Shown piece by piece: positions 1 to 6,463 of a stretch of 8,660 bases of DNA. Under the pieces are notes generated by a model, which saw only the letters and a program-made list of their open reading frames with translations, did no database searches and was not told the DNA's origin. Position numbers and translations under genes: made by a program. The stretch's first letter is position 1. Every line of letters starts with the position of its first letter. The DNA comes from an uncultured Bacteroidota bacterium (GTDB taxonomy: Bacteria; Bacteroidota; Bacteroidia; Chitinophagales; Chitinophagaceae), in assembly GCA_946479535.1 (NCBI GenBank), contig CAMLGP010000081.1, forward strand, positions 1 to 8,660. Direction: 5' to 3'.

Positions 1-988
1 ATCTGGACAACTGGGAGATCATAAACCCACGTTTGGTAACTGCCCCATCCTGCCCTACAATTCCATAAAACCTCTTGCCATACCAGTAGATATAGGCTGT
101 AAAATTTGCTTTGGTAAAGCAATCATGGATCTCAACTGCAGTATTCAGATTGGCAGCCTGCGTTGTTGCAGTATCCAGGTGCTCAGTCATCCATACTTCT
201 ACATGCTTATTCTTTGCCAGGGCATTTTCAACTATCCCTCCACCATATAAATGTGTTCCCAGAATATCCAGGTTTGCTACAGCAGCATCATCAGATAAAA
301 TTGTATTCACATAGGTCTGGTTATTATTGACCAACTCCGGTGCTATCAGCTTTGTAGCCGTGATCAACCCTCCCTGATTTTTGAGGAAATCCCGCATCTC
401 GGTTGCTGTCCATACACAACCTTCATAATCAGGTTCCCAATCAGGCTCATTCTGAACAGATATTGCATATAATGGTGCGCCGTTAGCGGACATATAATTT
501 GCAAAATCATTCAGGTATCTGGCATAATTAGCCGCACTATCAGGAATCAGCTTTCCTTTTATAATATTATTATTGGTTTTCATTCTGGCAGGCGGGCTCC
601 AGGGCGTAGCAAACACTTTTGCTCCGCGTTGAATGGCCGCTTTTGCATTGGCCAGTTCAGTTGCCCTCCAGGCATCATCGGAAGCAACTCTTATCCGGAG
701 AAAATTCAGGCCCACCTGTCCATTACCAGAAAGGAATAACCTGTCAAATTCATCCGCTGTTAAAGGAGTGGTATTTGGAGGAGCAAAGACCGTTGCACAA
801 CCAAACCCACGAATAGTCTGATTGTTCTCAGCAGTGTTAATGGTTATTTCAGCTTCTACTACCTGGGGCGGCTGTGTACCCCCTCCTCCTGAATTATTCT
901 TTTTGGAACAACTTAGGACAAGCAGTGGAAACCCGAGTATAAGCAATACTCTCTTTAAGGCGGTTATTGCAATTAGCAAAACGTTCAT
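1..988 (-). CDS. GH30 endo-xylanase lipoprotein (GH30_8-like glucuronoxylanase), 3' end outside window
   Basis: Reading from ATG at 988 to the window edge gives 329 residues with no stop. The N-terminus is a lipoprotein signal peptide (hydrophobic residues 13-26, lipobox VLSC, Cys27) followed by a short KKNNSGGGG linker, so the enzyme is probably lipid-anchored outside the inner membrane. The TIM barrel starts near residue 48. GH30 motifs in order are RGFG (60-63), TPWSPPARMKTN (128-139), VQNEP with Glu181 as likely acid/base, and VWMTEH with Glu269 as likely nucleophile. The segment YWYGKRFYG (301-309) matches the beta7-alpha7 loop of GH30_8 glucuronoxylanases such as Bacillus XynC. The loop's Trp, Tyr, Arg and Tyr ligands of methylglucuronic acid appear kept at 302, 303, 306 and 308. 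This suggests endo-cleavage of glucuronoxylan at sites set by the uronic acid branch. The end of the barrel and the beta-sandwich side domain are outside the window. Upstream ATG codons run quickly into stops, supporting this start. Family call is strong; exact specificity is inferred. Confidence 0.9.
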   Translation of the reverse strand, partial: MNVLLIAITALKRVLLILGFPLLVLSCSKKNNSGGGGTQPPQVVEAEITINTAENNQTIRGFGCATVFAPPNTTPLTADEFDRLFLSGNGQVGLNFLRIRVASDDAWRATELANAKAAIQRGAKVFATPWSPPARMKTNNNIIKGKLIPDSAANYARYLNDFANYMSANGAPLYAISVQNEPDWEPDYEGCVWTATEMRDFLKNQGGLITATKLIAPELVNNNQTYVNTILSDDAAVANLDILGTHLYGGGIVENALAKNKHVEVWMTEHLDTATTQAANLNTAVEIHDCFTKANFTAYIYWYGKRFYGIVGQDGAVTKRGFMISQLSR

Positions 989-1098
989 AATACAGCAATT
1001 TTGTGTATGGGTTTTCTACGCTTTAGTTCTAATTTTCAATTCGCGCAGATTGCCCATACGGTTAGCACCCTATTTATTTTTCACAGGTTTTTATTCAA

Positions 1099-1326
1099 TT
1101 ATCTGGTTCTCATTTCAAGTGTTACCTTTTTCAATCCATTGGCAGTTGCCGTTAAAAATAGTTCAGCTTCATCACCTGAAGTAAAAACATGATTAGGAGT
1201 AATTTGTCCCCCTCTGCCTGGCCAGTTCCAATGAGGGAGTATATGTACCAGGGGAAGATCAGGTCTCCAGCGTGCCTGGTATATATCCGAAATCGGTTTC
1301 GTAAATAAAGTTTGCTCTTTTAAATC
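1099..1326 (-). pseudogene. Remnant of a GH2 beta-galactosidase-like gene (C-terminal scrap)
   Basis: On the minus strand, 75 stop-free codons (no plausible start, upstream stop at 1327-1329, downstream stop at 1099-1101) encode a stretch that closely resembles a conserved segment in the C-terminal half of large GH2 beta-galactosidases. Recognisable pieces in order are YQARWRPDLP, then HILPHWNWPG, then QITP and HVFTSGDEAELFL. In the family the last piece is normally followed by NGKSLG. Here the reading passes into TATANGLKK and soon stops, and restoring the family-like NG needs a one-base shift near the run TTTTTAACGGC, so at least one frameshift is likely. No catalytic domain is present. An intact family member is roughly 800 residues or more. 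The fragment lies immediately upstream of the GH30 gene on the same strand, consistent with a former GH2-GH30 pair whose 5' portion was deleted. The homology is recognised from motif memory, not a search. Confidence 0.8.
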
Positions 1327-1375
1327 TTAAGGTTGAAAAATCGCTCATATTGGCTGTTTAACTATTGCGAGACCA

Positions 1376-2599
1376 GTGTCAGAAACCCAAAACCAGGCTA
1401 CAGTTGTAAAATCTGCATACCGGCGTATGCAGTCTTTAGATGCATTACGTGGCTTTGATATGTTCTGGATAATTTGCGGGGAAGGAATTTTTCATGGAAT
1501 AGCTGCCGTTATAAGAGAAAAATATTTACTCCGGCAAAGTACAGTGGATTGGCAAATCGCCATCAGCAACGATGTAAGGCCGGTAGAAAAAATATTCCTG
1601 ACCATCAGTAATCAGTTGCACCACAGCGTATGGAATGGATTTACCTTTTATGATCTGATATTCCCTCTTTTCATATTTATTGCAGGAATAAGTATACCGT
1701 ATTCATTTGGAAGGCAATTGGATCAGGCCCTGGATAAAAAGGCTGCCAAGACAAGGATATACCGTTCCCTGATTAAGCGAACAATTATACTCATTCTGCT
1801 GGGTTTGGTAGTAAATGGTTCTCTGCAGTTTAATGGTTATGAAAATACCCGATTTGCAAGCGTGCTGGGCAGAATTGCGCTAAGTTGCTTTTTTGCAGCA
1901 ATTATATTTCTCAACTTCAGGTTAGTGGAGCAAATAATTATATTTCTTGCTTTGCTGATAGGTTATTGGGGGGCAATGATGCTGATACCGGTACCAGGAT
2001 TTGGAGCTGGAGTTTTGACACCTGAAGGAAATTTGGCTGCTTATATAGATCGGATTCTATTACCCGGCAAATTACACCGCATTGTATATGACCCTGAAGG
2101 TTTATTCTCAACAATCCCCGCTATTGGATCAGCCATGCTCGGCATTTTTACAGGACAGTACCTTTACCGCCATCCAGGAGAAAAAAGGAGTTCCAAAACA
2201 GCTCTCCTATTATTTATTTCAGGGATTATCTTAACTATTGTTGGATGGTTGTGGGGGTTTATTTTTCCAATTAACAAAAACTTATGGTCCAGCTCTTATG
2301 TTCTTTTTGCAGGTGGCTGGAGCCTGGTTCTTTTTGCACTGTTTTATTGGATCATTGACATTAAGGGATATAAAAGATGGAGTATGCCTTTTGTTTGGAT
2401 TGGTACTAATTCTATTCTCATCTATATGGCAGCACACGGAATTGTCAATTTTGAATACATGTCTGATTTTTTATTTGGCGGTTTAATTAATCAGGCAAAT
2501 AAAGCCTGGCATCCAGCATTGGCATGGACAGGTGTTCTGATAATTCAGTTGGCAATACTATACTTTCTATATAAGAAGAAATGGTTCTTAAAATTATAG
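1376..2599 (+). CDS. HGSNAT-like membrane acetyltransferase (COG4299/DUF5009 family)
   Basis: This 407-residue protein has about ten hydrophobic membrane segments and a short cytoplasmic N-terminus. It resembles human lysosomal heparan-alpha-glucosaminide N-acetyltransferase along its length: SLDALRGFDMFWI (20-32), WNGFTFYDLIFPLFIFIAG (86-104), YDPEGLFSTI (238-247), LWSSSYVLFAGGW (303-315) and PFVWIGTNSILIY (338-350). His83, three residues before WNG, lines up with the histidine reported as the acetyl carrier in the human enzyme. Such proteins are thought to move acetyl groups from cytoplasmic acetyl-CoA across the membrane to a sugar on the far side; the bacterial substrate is generally unknown. 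The first codon at 1376 is GTG and no Shine-Dalgarno is visible. ATG at 1427 (residue 18), just before the conserved SLDALRG, is an alternative start. The gene is convergent with the transporter operon, with 13 bp between stop codons. Its position beside GH30 and GH2 sequence hints at a glycan role, which is inference. Confidence 0.85.
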   Translation: MSETQNQATVVKSAYRRMQSLDALRGFDMFWIICGEGIFHGIAAVIREKYLLRQSTVDWQIAISNDVRPVEKIFLTISNQLHHSVWNGFTFYDLIFPLFIFIAGISIPYSFGRQLDQALDKKAAKTRIYRSLIKRTIILILLGLVVNGSLQFNGYENTRFASVLGRIALSCFFAAIIFLNFRLVEQIIIFLALLIGYWGAMMLIPVPGFGAGVLTPEGNLAAYIDRILLPGKLHRIVYDPEGLFSTIPAIGSAMLGIFTGQYLYRHPGEKRSSKTALLLFISGIILTIVGWLWGFIFPINKNLWSSSYVLFAGGWSLVLFALFYWIIDIKGYKRWSMPFVWIGTNSILIYMAAHGIVNFEYMSDFLFGGLINQANKAWHPALAWTGVLIIQLAILYFLYKKKWFLKL

Positions 2600-2612
2600 A
2601 ATAAGATTGGGC

Positions 2613-3104
2613 TTAGTGAGGCAATTTCTCTTTGAAATATCCATAGACCCAGGTACCTGCAATTGCGCTTAATAATGTAACGGCAACTACCGTAGCACCT
2701 GATCCAATTTGTGCAAACAATGGACCCGGGCAGGCACCTGTTATTGCCCAGCCCAAACCAAACAGCAATCCTCCAACTATTTGTCCCTTGTTAAACGGTT
2801 TGTTATGGAATTCAATTTTCTCTCCGTATATGGTTTTTATATTGAATCTTTTGATCAGCCACACTGATAAGGCAGCAACAATAATTGCGCTACCAATCAC
2901 CCCATACATGTGGAAGGATTGGAGATGAAACATTTCCTGTATCCTGAACCAGCTGATTACTTCTGATTTAATCAATATTACCCCGAATGCCATACCCGCA
3001 ATTGTATATCTGAGGTATTGGTACCATTTATCTGTGAGTCTGCTCTCATTTACACCAACTTCATCAAGTGAGCTTACTTCAAAATCCGTATTGATCGTTT
3101 GCAT
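2613..3104 (-). CDS. YeeE/YedE-family sulfur transporter, second half (DUF6691-like)
   Basis: This 163-residue membrane protein has about four hydrophobic segments (roughly 33-50, 65-86, 108-127 and 133-156), after an acidic, soluble N-terminus of about 27 residues. The signature is GLGWAITGACPGPLFAQIG (116-134); the Cys125-Pro-Gly-Pro turn is typical of the C-terminal half of YeeE/YedE (TsuA-like) transporters, which import thiosulfate or related sulfur species through cysteine-lined passages. I chose ATG at 3104. The frame stays open to a TTG at 3110, but ATG gives a more credible N-terminus. It is 12 bp downstream of the partner gene and surely co-transcribed with it. Many Bacteroidota and Proteobacteria carry the transporter as two adjacent small genes, as here. 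No rhodanese, persulfide dioxygenase or ArsR-type regulator, which often accompany such pairs, is present in the window. Substrate is inferred from the family. Confidence 0.85.
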   Translation of the reverse strand: MQTINTDFEVSSLDEVGVNESRLTDKWYQYLRYTIAGMAFGVILIKSEVISWFRIQEMFHLQSFHMYGVIGSAIIVAALSVWLIKRFNIKTIYGEKIEFHNKPFNKGQIVGGLLFGLGWAITGACPGPLFAQIGSGATVVAVTLLSAIAGTWVYGYFKEKLPH

Positions 3105-3116
3105 AGTCAATTATTA

Positions 3117-3686
3117 TTAAAGGGCAAGTATATAGGGCAATATCAGGTTAGCCATTATAAAACCTCCAATCATAAAACAGCAGGTTGCCACCAATGAAGG
3201 CCATTGAAGGGTAGCTATCCCCATTATAGAATGTCCGCTGGTACAACCACCCGCATACCGGGTACCAAAGCCTATCAGAAATCCACCTCCTACCATCATT
3301 ATCAATCCTTTTAACGTTAAAAGGTTTGACCAGCTAAATAATTGTTTGGGTACTGTACCAGTTAAATCAGTGATCCCATATCCTGCCAGATCTGTTGCCA
3401 GATTATTGTTGATCTTAACCGGATCGGGATTAGCAAGGAAAGCCATGGTAATGATTCCACCCAGTATGATACCACCGGCGAAAAATAAATTCCACTTCTC
3501 TTTTTTCCAATCGTATTTGAAATAAGAAATATTGGAAGGCAGGCAGGCTGCACAGATATGCCGCATGGAAGAACTCACACCAAAAGTTTTATTGCCAATG
3601 ATGAGTAGTACCGGCACAACTAAACCAATCAGGGGACCCGCAACATACCAGGGCCACGGCTGCCGAAGCCAATCAACAAATGCCAT
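3117..3686 (-). CDS. YeeE/YedE-family sulfur transporter, first half
   Basis: This is the first gene of the two-gene operon and encodes a 189-residue inner-membrane protein. Hydrophobic segments lie at about 13-31, 65-84, 126-142 and 164-186. The signature YAGGCTSGHSIMGIATL (144-160), with Cys148, is the classic Sulf_transp/YeeE motif. A second pair, Cys45 and Cys48 in RHICAACLP, sits in the first loop and is followed by a lysine/tryptophan-rich stretch (YDWKKEKW). With the downstream protein it likely forms one TsuA-like importer of thiosulfate or another sulfur compound. I chose ATG at 3686 over an in-frame TTG at 3707 because an exact TAnnTTTG promoter element overlaps the TTG, so a transcript would begin downstream of it. 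This start leaves a very short leader. The protein length fits the family. Confidence 0.87.
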   Translation of the reverse strand: MAFVDWLRQPWPWYVAGPLIGLVVPVLLIIGNKTFGVSSSMRHICAACLPSNISYFKYDWKKEKWNLFFAGGIILGGIITMAFLANPDPVKINNNLATDLAGYGITDLTGTVPKQLFSWSNLLTLKGLIMMVGGGFLIGFGTRYAGGCTSGHSIMGIATLQWPSLVATCCFMIGGFIMANLILPYILAL

Positions 3687-3704
3687 GAACTGAATTTTGA
3701 AGTA

Positions 3705-3712
3705 CAAATATA
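3705..3712 (-). promoter_or_regulatory. Bacteroidota-type -7 promoter element for the YeeE pair
   Basis: The minus strand reads TATATTTG, an exact match to the TAnnTTTG -7 consensus of Bacteroidota housekeeping promoters. It ends 18 bases before the ATG at 3686, predicting transcription start about 10 bases before the start codon. A matching -33 TTG is not clear; the closest is a GTTC 17 bases upstream. The call rests on the -7 match and its position. Confidence 0.55.
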
Positions 3713-3842
3713 CCAGTGGTTTTGTGAACGGGTCCCTACCGGTTTTTCCGCCTTTATGCTTTCAAATTTGCACCCTAAAACTGGTCTTGCATAGGGCTTG
3801 TATTGTCGATTCTTCTTAGTTGCAAATTGGCGCTAACCTTTG

Positions 3843-3877
3843 GCTTTACCAAAGCGCTCGGAGCGCTTTGGTAAAGC
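3843..3877. repeat. Perfect 17-1-17 inverted repeat
   Basis: The arm GCTTTACCAAAGCGCTC (3843-3859) is followed by a single G and then its exact reverse complement GAGCGCTTTGGTAAAGC (3861-3877). In RNA it would form a stable hairpin on either strand; in DNA it could be a symmetric protein site. No T-tract follows either arm, so it is not a standard intrinsic terminator. A competing shorter stem, CTTTGG at 3838-3843 with CCAAAG at 3849-3854, overlaps the left arm. It lies about 130 bp upstream of the transporter promoter and about 480 bp upstream of the kinase gene. Function unknown. Confidence 0.9.
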
Positions 3878-4029
3878 AGGGTGTAAGCAACCGATTAGCA
3901 ACGTCTAAGCCTCTACATACCAATGAATATCAAATAATTGTGGAAATATTTGAACTTAATTAAAGCCAATTTTAAGGTTTCTGGGGAAATGACCGGTTTT
4001 TAAGGCTTTGCAGGACTAAAGTGGGCCCT

Positions 4030-4046
4030 CTATATTATTAATATAG
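4030..4046. repeat. 17-bp A/T-rich palindrome
   Basis: CTATATTA at 4030-4037 and TAATATAG at 4039-4046 are exact inverted copies around one central T. Short symmetric A/T-rich sites of this kind may bind a dimeric regulator, but A/T-rich palindromes of this length also occur by chance. It sits about 310 bp before the kinase gene, far for a promoter-proximal operator. Confidence 0.5.
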
Positions 4047-4232
4047 GTCTGCTGCTTCTCCCCCAATCTGCAGAGGTTGTACCTTTTTTTGGATGACCAG
4101 GGGCACACAGGATCGAGAACTAATCAGGTATTGGGGCCGCATATAGCCGGGTTAAGAAAGCGAAAGGGGGAATATGTCCATACCTACTCTCCTTGTCTGG
4201 ACCATTTATGCGTGCTATGTTATTTCTGAAAG

Positions 4233-4264
4233 AAAGGGAAATTACCCTTTTGGGTTAGCAACCC
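4233..4264. repeat. Two tandem short inverted repeats upstream of the kinase gene
   Basis: AAAGGG (4233-4238) pairs with CCCTTT (4245-4250) across six bases, and GGGTT (4252-4256) pairs with AACCC (4260-4264) across three bases. The elements lie one base apart, about 95-125 bp before the kinase start. The first contains ATTACCC, resembling the half-site of the palindrome at 7132-7151. They may be part of the kinase promoter or leader; no function can be shown. Confidence 0.4.
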
Positions 4265-4356
4265 TACAAAGCCATTTACGACCTTTAGCGTCAGGCACCT
4301 TCCAATAGCAGCTACTGAAATAAAGGGTAAATTTAGAAACCCATTTAAACCAAGGC

Positions 4357-6447
4357 ATGAAAGGGATTATCGCAACTATTTTTTATCTGGCTGCTTCTAT
4401 CAGACCGGGCAATTCTCAGTCTGTTGATATTTTGCTTAATGGGTTACGAACTGACCGGGAAAAAGCAGATACATTATTTTCCGAAAGTATGAAGCAATTC
4501 TACAGGCATCGCCTGGATAGTGCAGCCTGGTACCTGAATATTGGAAAAGGATATGCTGAAAAAACAGAAGATAACCCGTTCATTGCCCGGTATTACCAGT
4601 CTCTTGGAAATGCGTTATCCTACAGTGGAAAAACGGAAGAAGGATTGTTAGCCATAAAAAGATCTGCTGCCTTTTTATCTGCCAGCTCGCCTTACGAATT
4701 GCGGATGAAATACCTAATGTTCAATGGGATACTCTTTGAACAATTACACAAGACCGATTCTGCTGTTTTCTACTTCCGCCAGTGCGAATTACTGAATAAC
4801 CAGGAAAATCCCTATAAAAACTGGCTTGTCTATAGTCAGCTCGCCCAGATGTATGAGCGCGCGGACAACTTTACAGAATCGGAAAAATATTATCAGCTGG
4901 CCTATGATCTTTCCAAAACAAAAGGGATCAGGCTTGACTACGGACCCATCATTTACCAGTTTGCCAACCTCTATTATAAATGGGGAAAGGTTGAAAAGTT
5001 TGCCGCAATGATGAAGGACCAGGAACAATTTGTAAAATCTGGCAAAAAGGACTACACAAAAGATCCTTCACACAGCCTGTATTTTGTGGATTGGGAAAAG
5101 CAGCCGTTTCAAAAGAAGGTTGAGTTTATGGAGAATGTTAAGCGGAAATTCCTTGCGGAACATTCATACTCCTACGCGGGGCTAGCCAATATATACCTGG
5201 CAGAGTTCTATGAGCAGGAGAATCAGCCAGACAAAGCGATTAAATATGCCCTGGAAAATAAGGCTTTACTTGCTGGCCGCAATGAATTGGTGAATCAATA
5301 TACCAGTGAGAAAGTGGCCTATCGTCTATTGAAAAAAACTGGTCGGTTAAAGGAAGCACTGGTTGAAGCAGATACCTTATTTGCACTTAAAGACAGTATC
5401 ATCAGGCTGCAACATTCTGAAACAATGCTGGATGCGGAAGCGAAATATGAAACACAGCAAAAGGAGAAGGATATAGCACTCCTGAATTCAGAGAACCAAT
5501 TGGCCCTGCTCCGCTTAACAAAAGAGAGAGATCTAAAAACAGTATTGCTGAGAGAAAATCTTTTAAAGGATTCAGTTGTAGGTAGAGAAAAAGAATTCAA
5601 CAAATTACTGGCAAGTGAAAATGATACTAAAAAAACACAACTGGCAATAGAACAGGCACTCAAGGCCACCGCATCACGGGAGAACGATCTGAAGATACAC
5701 GAACTTGCCAGGGAAAAAAGGATTCGCCTGCAATTGATTATTGGAGCCGTGTTATTATTAATTGCCAGTCTGGCTATTTTTCTATTGTATAGAAGGCAGC
5801 GATCAAAAAACTTGTTGATCCAGCGTCAGGCAGACGATCTTCAGGTATTGATGAAAGAAATTCACCATCGTGTAAAAAATAACCTTCAGGTAATCTCCAG
5901 CCTGCTTGATTTGCAATCTTTGACCATTGGCGACAGACAGGCATCCCAGGCCATCAAAGAAAGCCGGAACAGAGTATATAGTATGGCATTGATCCATCAG
6001 AATTTATACAATGAACAAAACCTGATGAGCATAGAAATGGAAGACTATATCAACAAACTTTGTCAAAGCCTTTTTGAATCATATCATGCCACTGAAAACA
6101 GGATCTCACTTGAAACGGATGTAGATCCCTTATTGCTGGATGTGGATATGGTTATACCTGTTGGCCTGGTCCTAAATGAACTGATCAGCAATGCGCTCAA
6201 ATATGCTTTCTGTGATAAGGAACAGGGAGTTCTAAAAATTACCTTTAAAAAATCTGAAGATGGAATGCTGTTGCAGGTAAAGGATAATGGAAGAGGATTT
6301 CCTACAGGAATGAATATTTACCAGACACCTTCCTTCGGATATAAACTGATCAAGGCCTTTGCCCAAAAACTTAAAGCAAAACTGGAAGTATACAATGATG
6401 ATGGCGCATGTGTTATGCTTCATATCAGGAAATTAAAAGCCTCCTGA
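4357..6447 (+). CDS. TPR-containing sensor histidine kinase (HisKA_2 type)
   Basis: This 696-residue kinase starts with a probable signal peptide (residues 1-21). An alpha-helical region of degenerate TPR repeats (about 35-345) forms a presumed periplasmic sensor. A long charged coiled coil (about 350-455) follows, then one membrane helix (458-478) and a short linker. The cytoplasmic part begins with a HisKA_2 box, KEIHHRVKNNLQ (500-511), where His504 is the likely phosphoacceptor by alignment with HWE/HisKA_2 enzymes. The ATPase domain has an N-box NELISNALKYAF (607-618, Asn612), DNGRGF (643-648), and a G2-like SFGYKLIKAF (659-668). No HAMP, PAS or receiver domain is seen. ATP-driven autophosphorylation should pass phosphate to the regulator encoded 16 bp downstream. 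TPR-kinases of this layout are common in Bacteroidota; the signal sensed is unknown, and the TPR region may instead bind a protein partner. The ATG at 4357 begins directly with the signal peptide. Confidence 0.93.
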   Translation: MKGIIATIFYLAASIRPGNSQSVDILLNGLRTDREKADTLFSESMKQFYRHRLDSAAWYLNIGKGYAEKTEDNPFIARYYQSLGNALSYSGKTEEGLLAIKRSAAFLSASSPYELRMKYLMFNGILFEQLHKTDSAVFYFRQCELLNNQENPYKNWLVYSQLAQMYERADNFTESEKYYQLAYDLSKTKGIRLDYGPIIYQFANLYYKWGKVEKFAAMMKDQEQFVKSGKKDYTKDPSHSLYFVDWEKQPFQKKVEFMENVKRKFLAEHSYSYAGLANIYLAEFYEQENQPDKAIKYALENKALLAGRNELVNQYTSEKVAYRLLKKTGRLKEALVEADTLFALKDSIIRLQHSETMLDAEAKYETQQKEKDIALLNSENQLALLRLTKERDLKTVLLRENLLKDSVVGREKEFNKLLASENDTKKTQLAIEQALKATASRENDLKIHELAREKRIRLQLIIGAVLLLIASLAIFLLYRRQRSKNLLIQRQADDLQVLMKEIHHRVKNNLQVISSLLDLQSLTIGDRQASQAIKESRNRVYSMALIHQNLYNEQNLMSIEMEDYINKLCQSLFESYHATENRISLETDVDPLLLDVDMVIPVGLVLNELISNALKYAFCDKEQGVLKITFKKSEDGMLLQVKDNGRGFPTGMNIYQTPSFGYKLIKAFAQKLKAKLEVYNDDGACVMLHIRKLKAS

Positions 6448-6463
6448 ATACTCAAAAAAGAAA

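Larger units (their letters stand above)
3713..4356. other. Long intergenic region between divergent genes
   Basis: About 640 bp separate the promoter of the leftward transporter operon from the rightward kinase gene. Neither strand has an open frame with recognisable protein motifs; the few short frames (for example the 18-codon one from ATG at 4094) look random. The region holds a perfect 35-bp inverted repeat at 3843-3877, a 17-bp palindrome at 4030-4046, a T7 tract at 4084-4090, two small tandem stems at 4233-4264, and a repeated TTAGCAAC word at 3895-3902 and 4255-4262. It should include the kinase promoter. The best -7-like match is TAAATTTA at 4328-4335, which misses the consensus in its last base, so I do not list it separately. 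No tRNA or known riboswitch is evident. Confidence 0.6.

Noticed and set aside
109..121. GCTTTGGTAAAGC, identical to 13 bases of the right arm of the 3843-3877 repeat
   Set aside because: It lies within the GH30 coding sequence, encodes ordinary residues, and its surroundings do not match the rest of the repeat, so it is likely coincidence.
822..1184. Plus-strand open frame of 120 codons
   Set aside because: It runs antisense to the GH30 signal peptide and start and into the GH2 remnant; both minus-strand readings have clear family motifs, so this frame is a shadow.
3687..3707. TTG start at 3707 adding seven residues to the first transporter half
   Set aside because: The TTG overlaps an exact -7 promoter element, so the codon would lie upstream of the predicted transcript start; ATG at 3686 fits better.
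4084..4090. T7 tract as an intrinsic terminator
   Set aside because: No stable stem directly precedes it and no gene on the plus strand ends nearby.
3713..4356. Possible CRISPR array, tRNA or riboswitch in the long intergenic region
   Set aside because: No regularly spaced repeats, no cloverleaf-like sequence and no known aptamer core could be recognised.
5319..5669. Minus-strand open frame of 116 codons inside the kinase gene
   Set aside because: Its serine- and phenylalanine-rich translation is what the reverse of a Glu/Lys-rich coiled coil gives; the plus-strand kinase is unambiguous.
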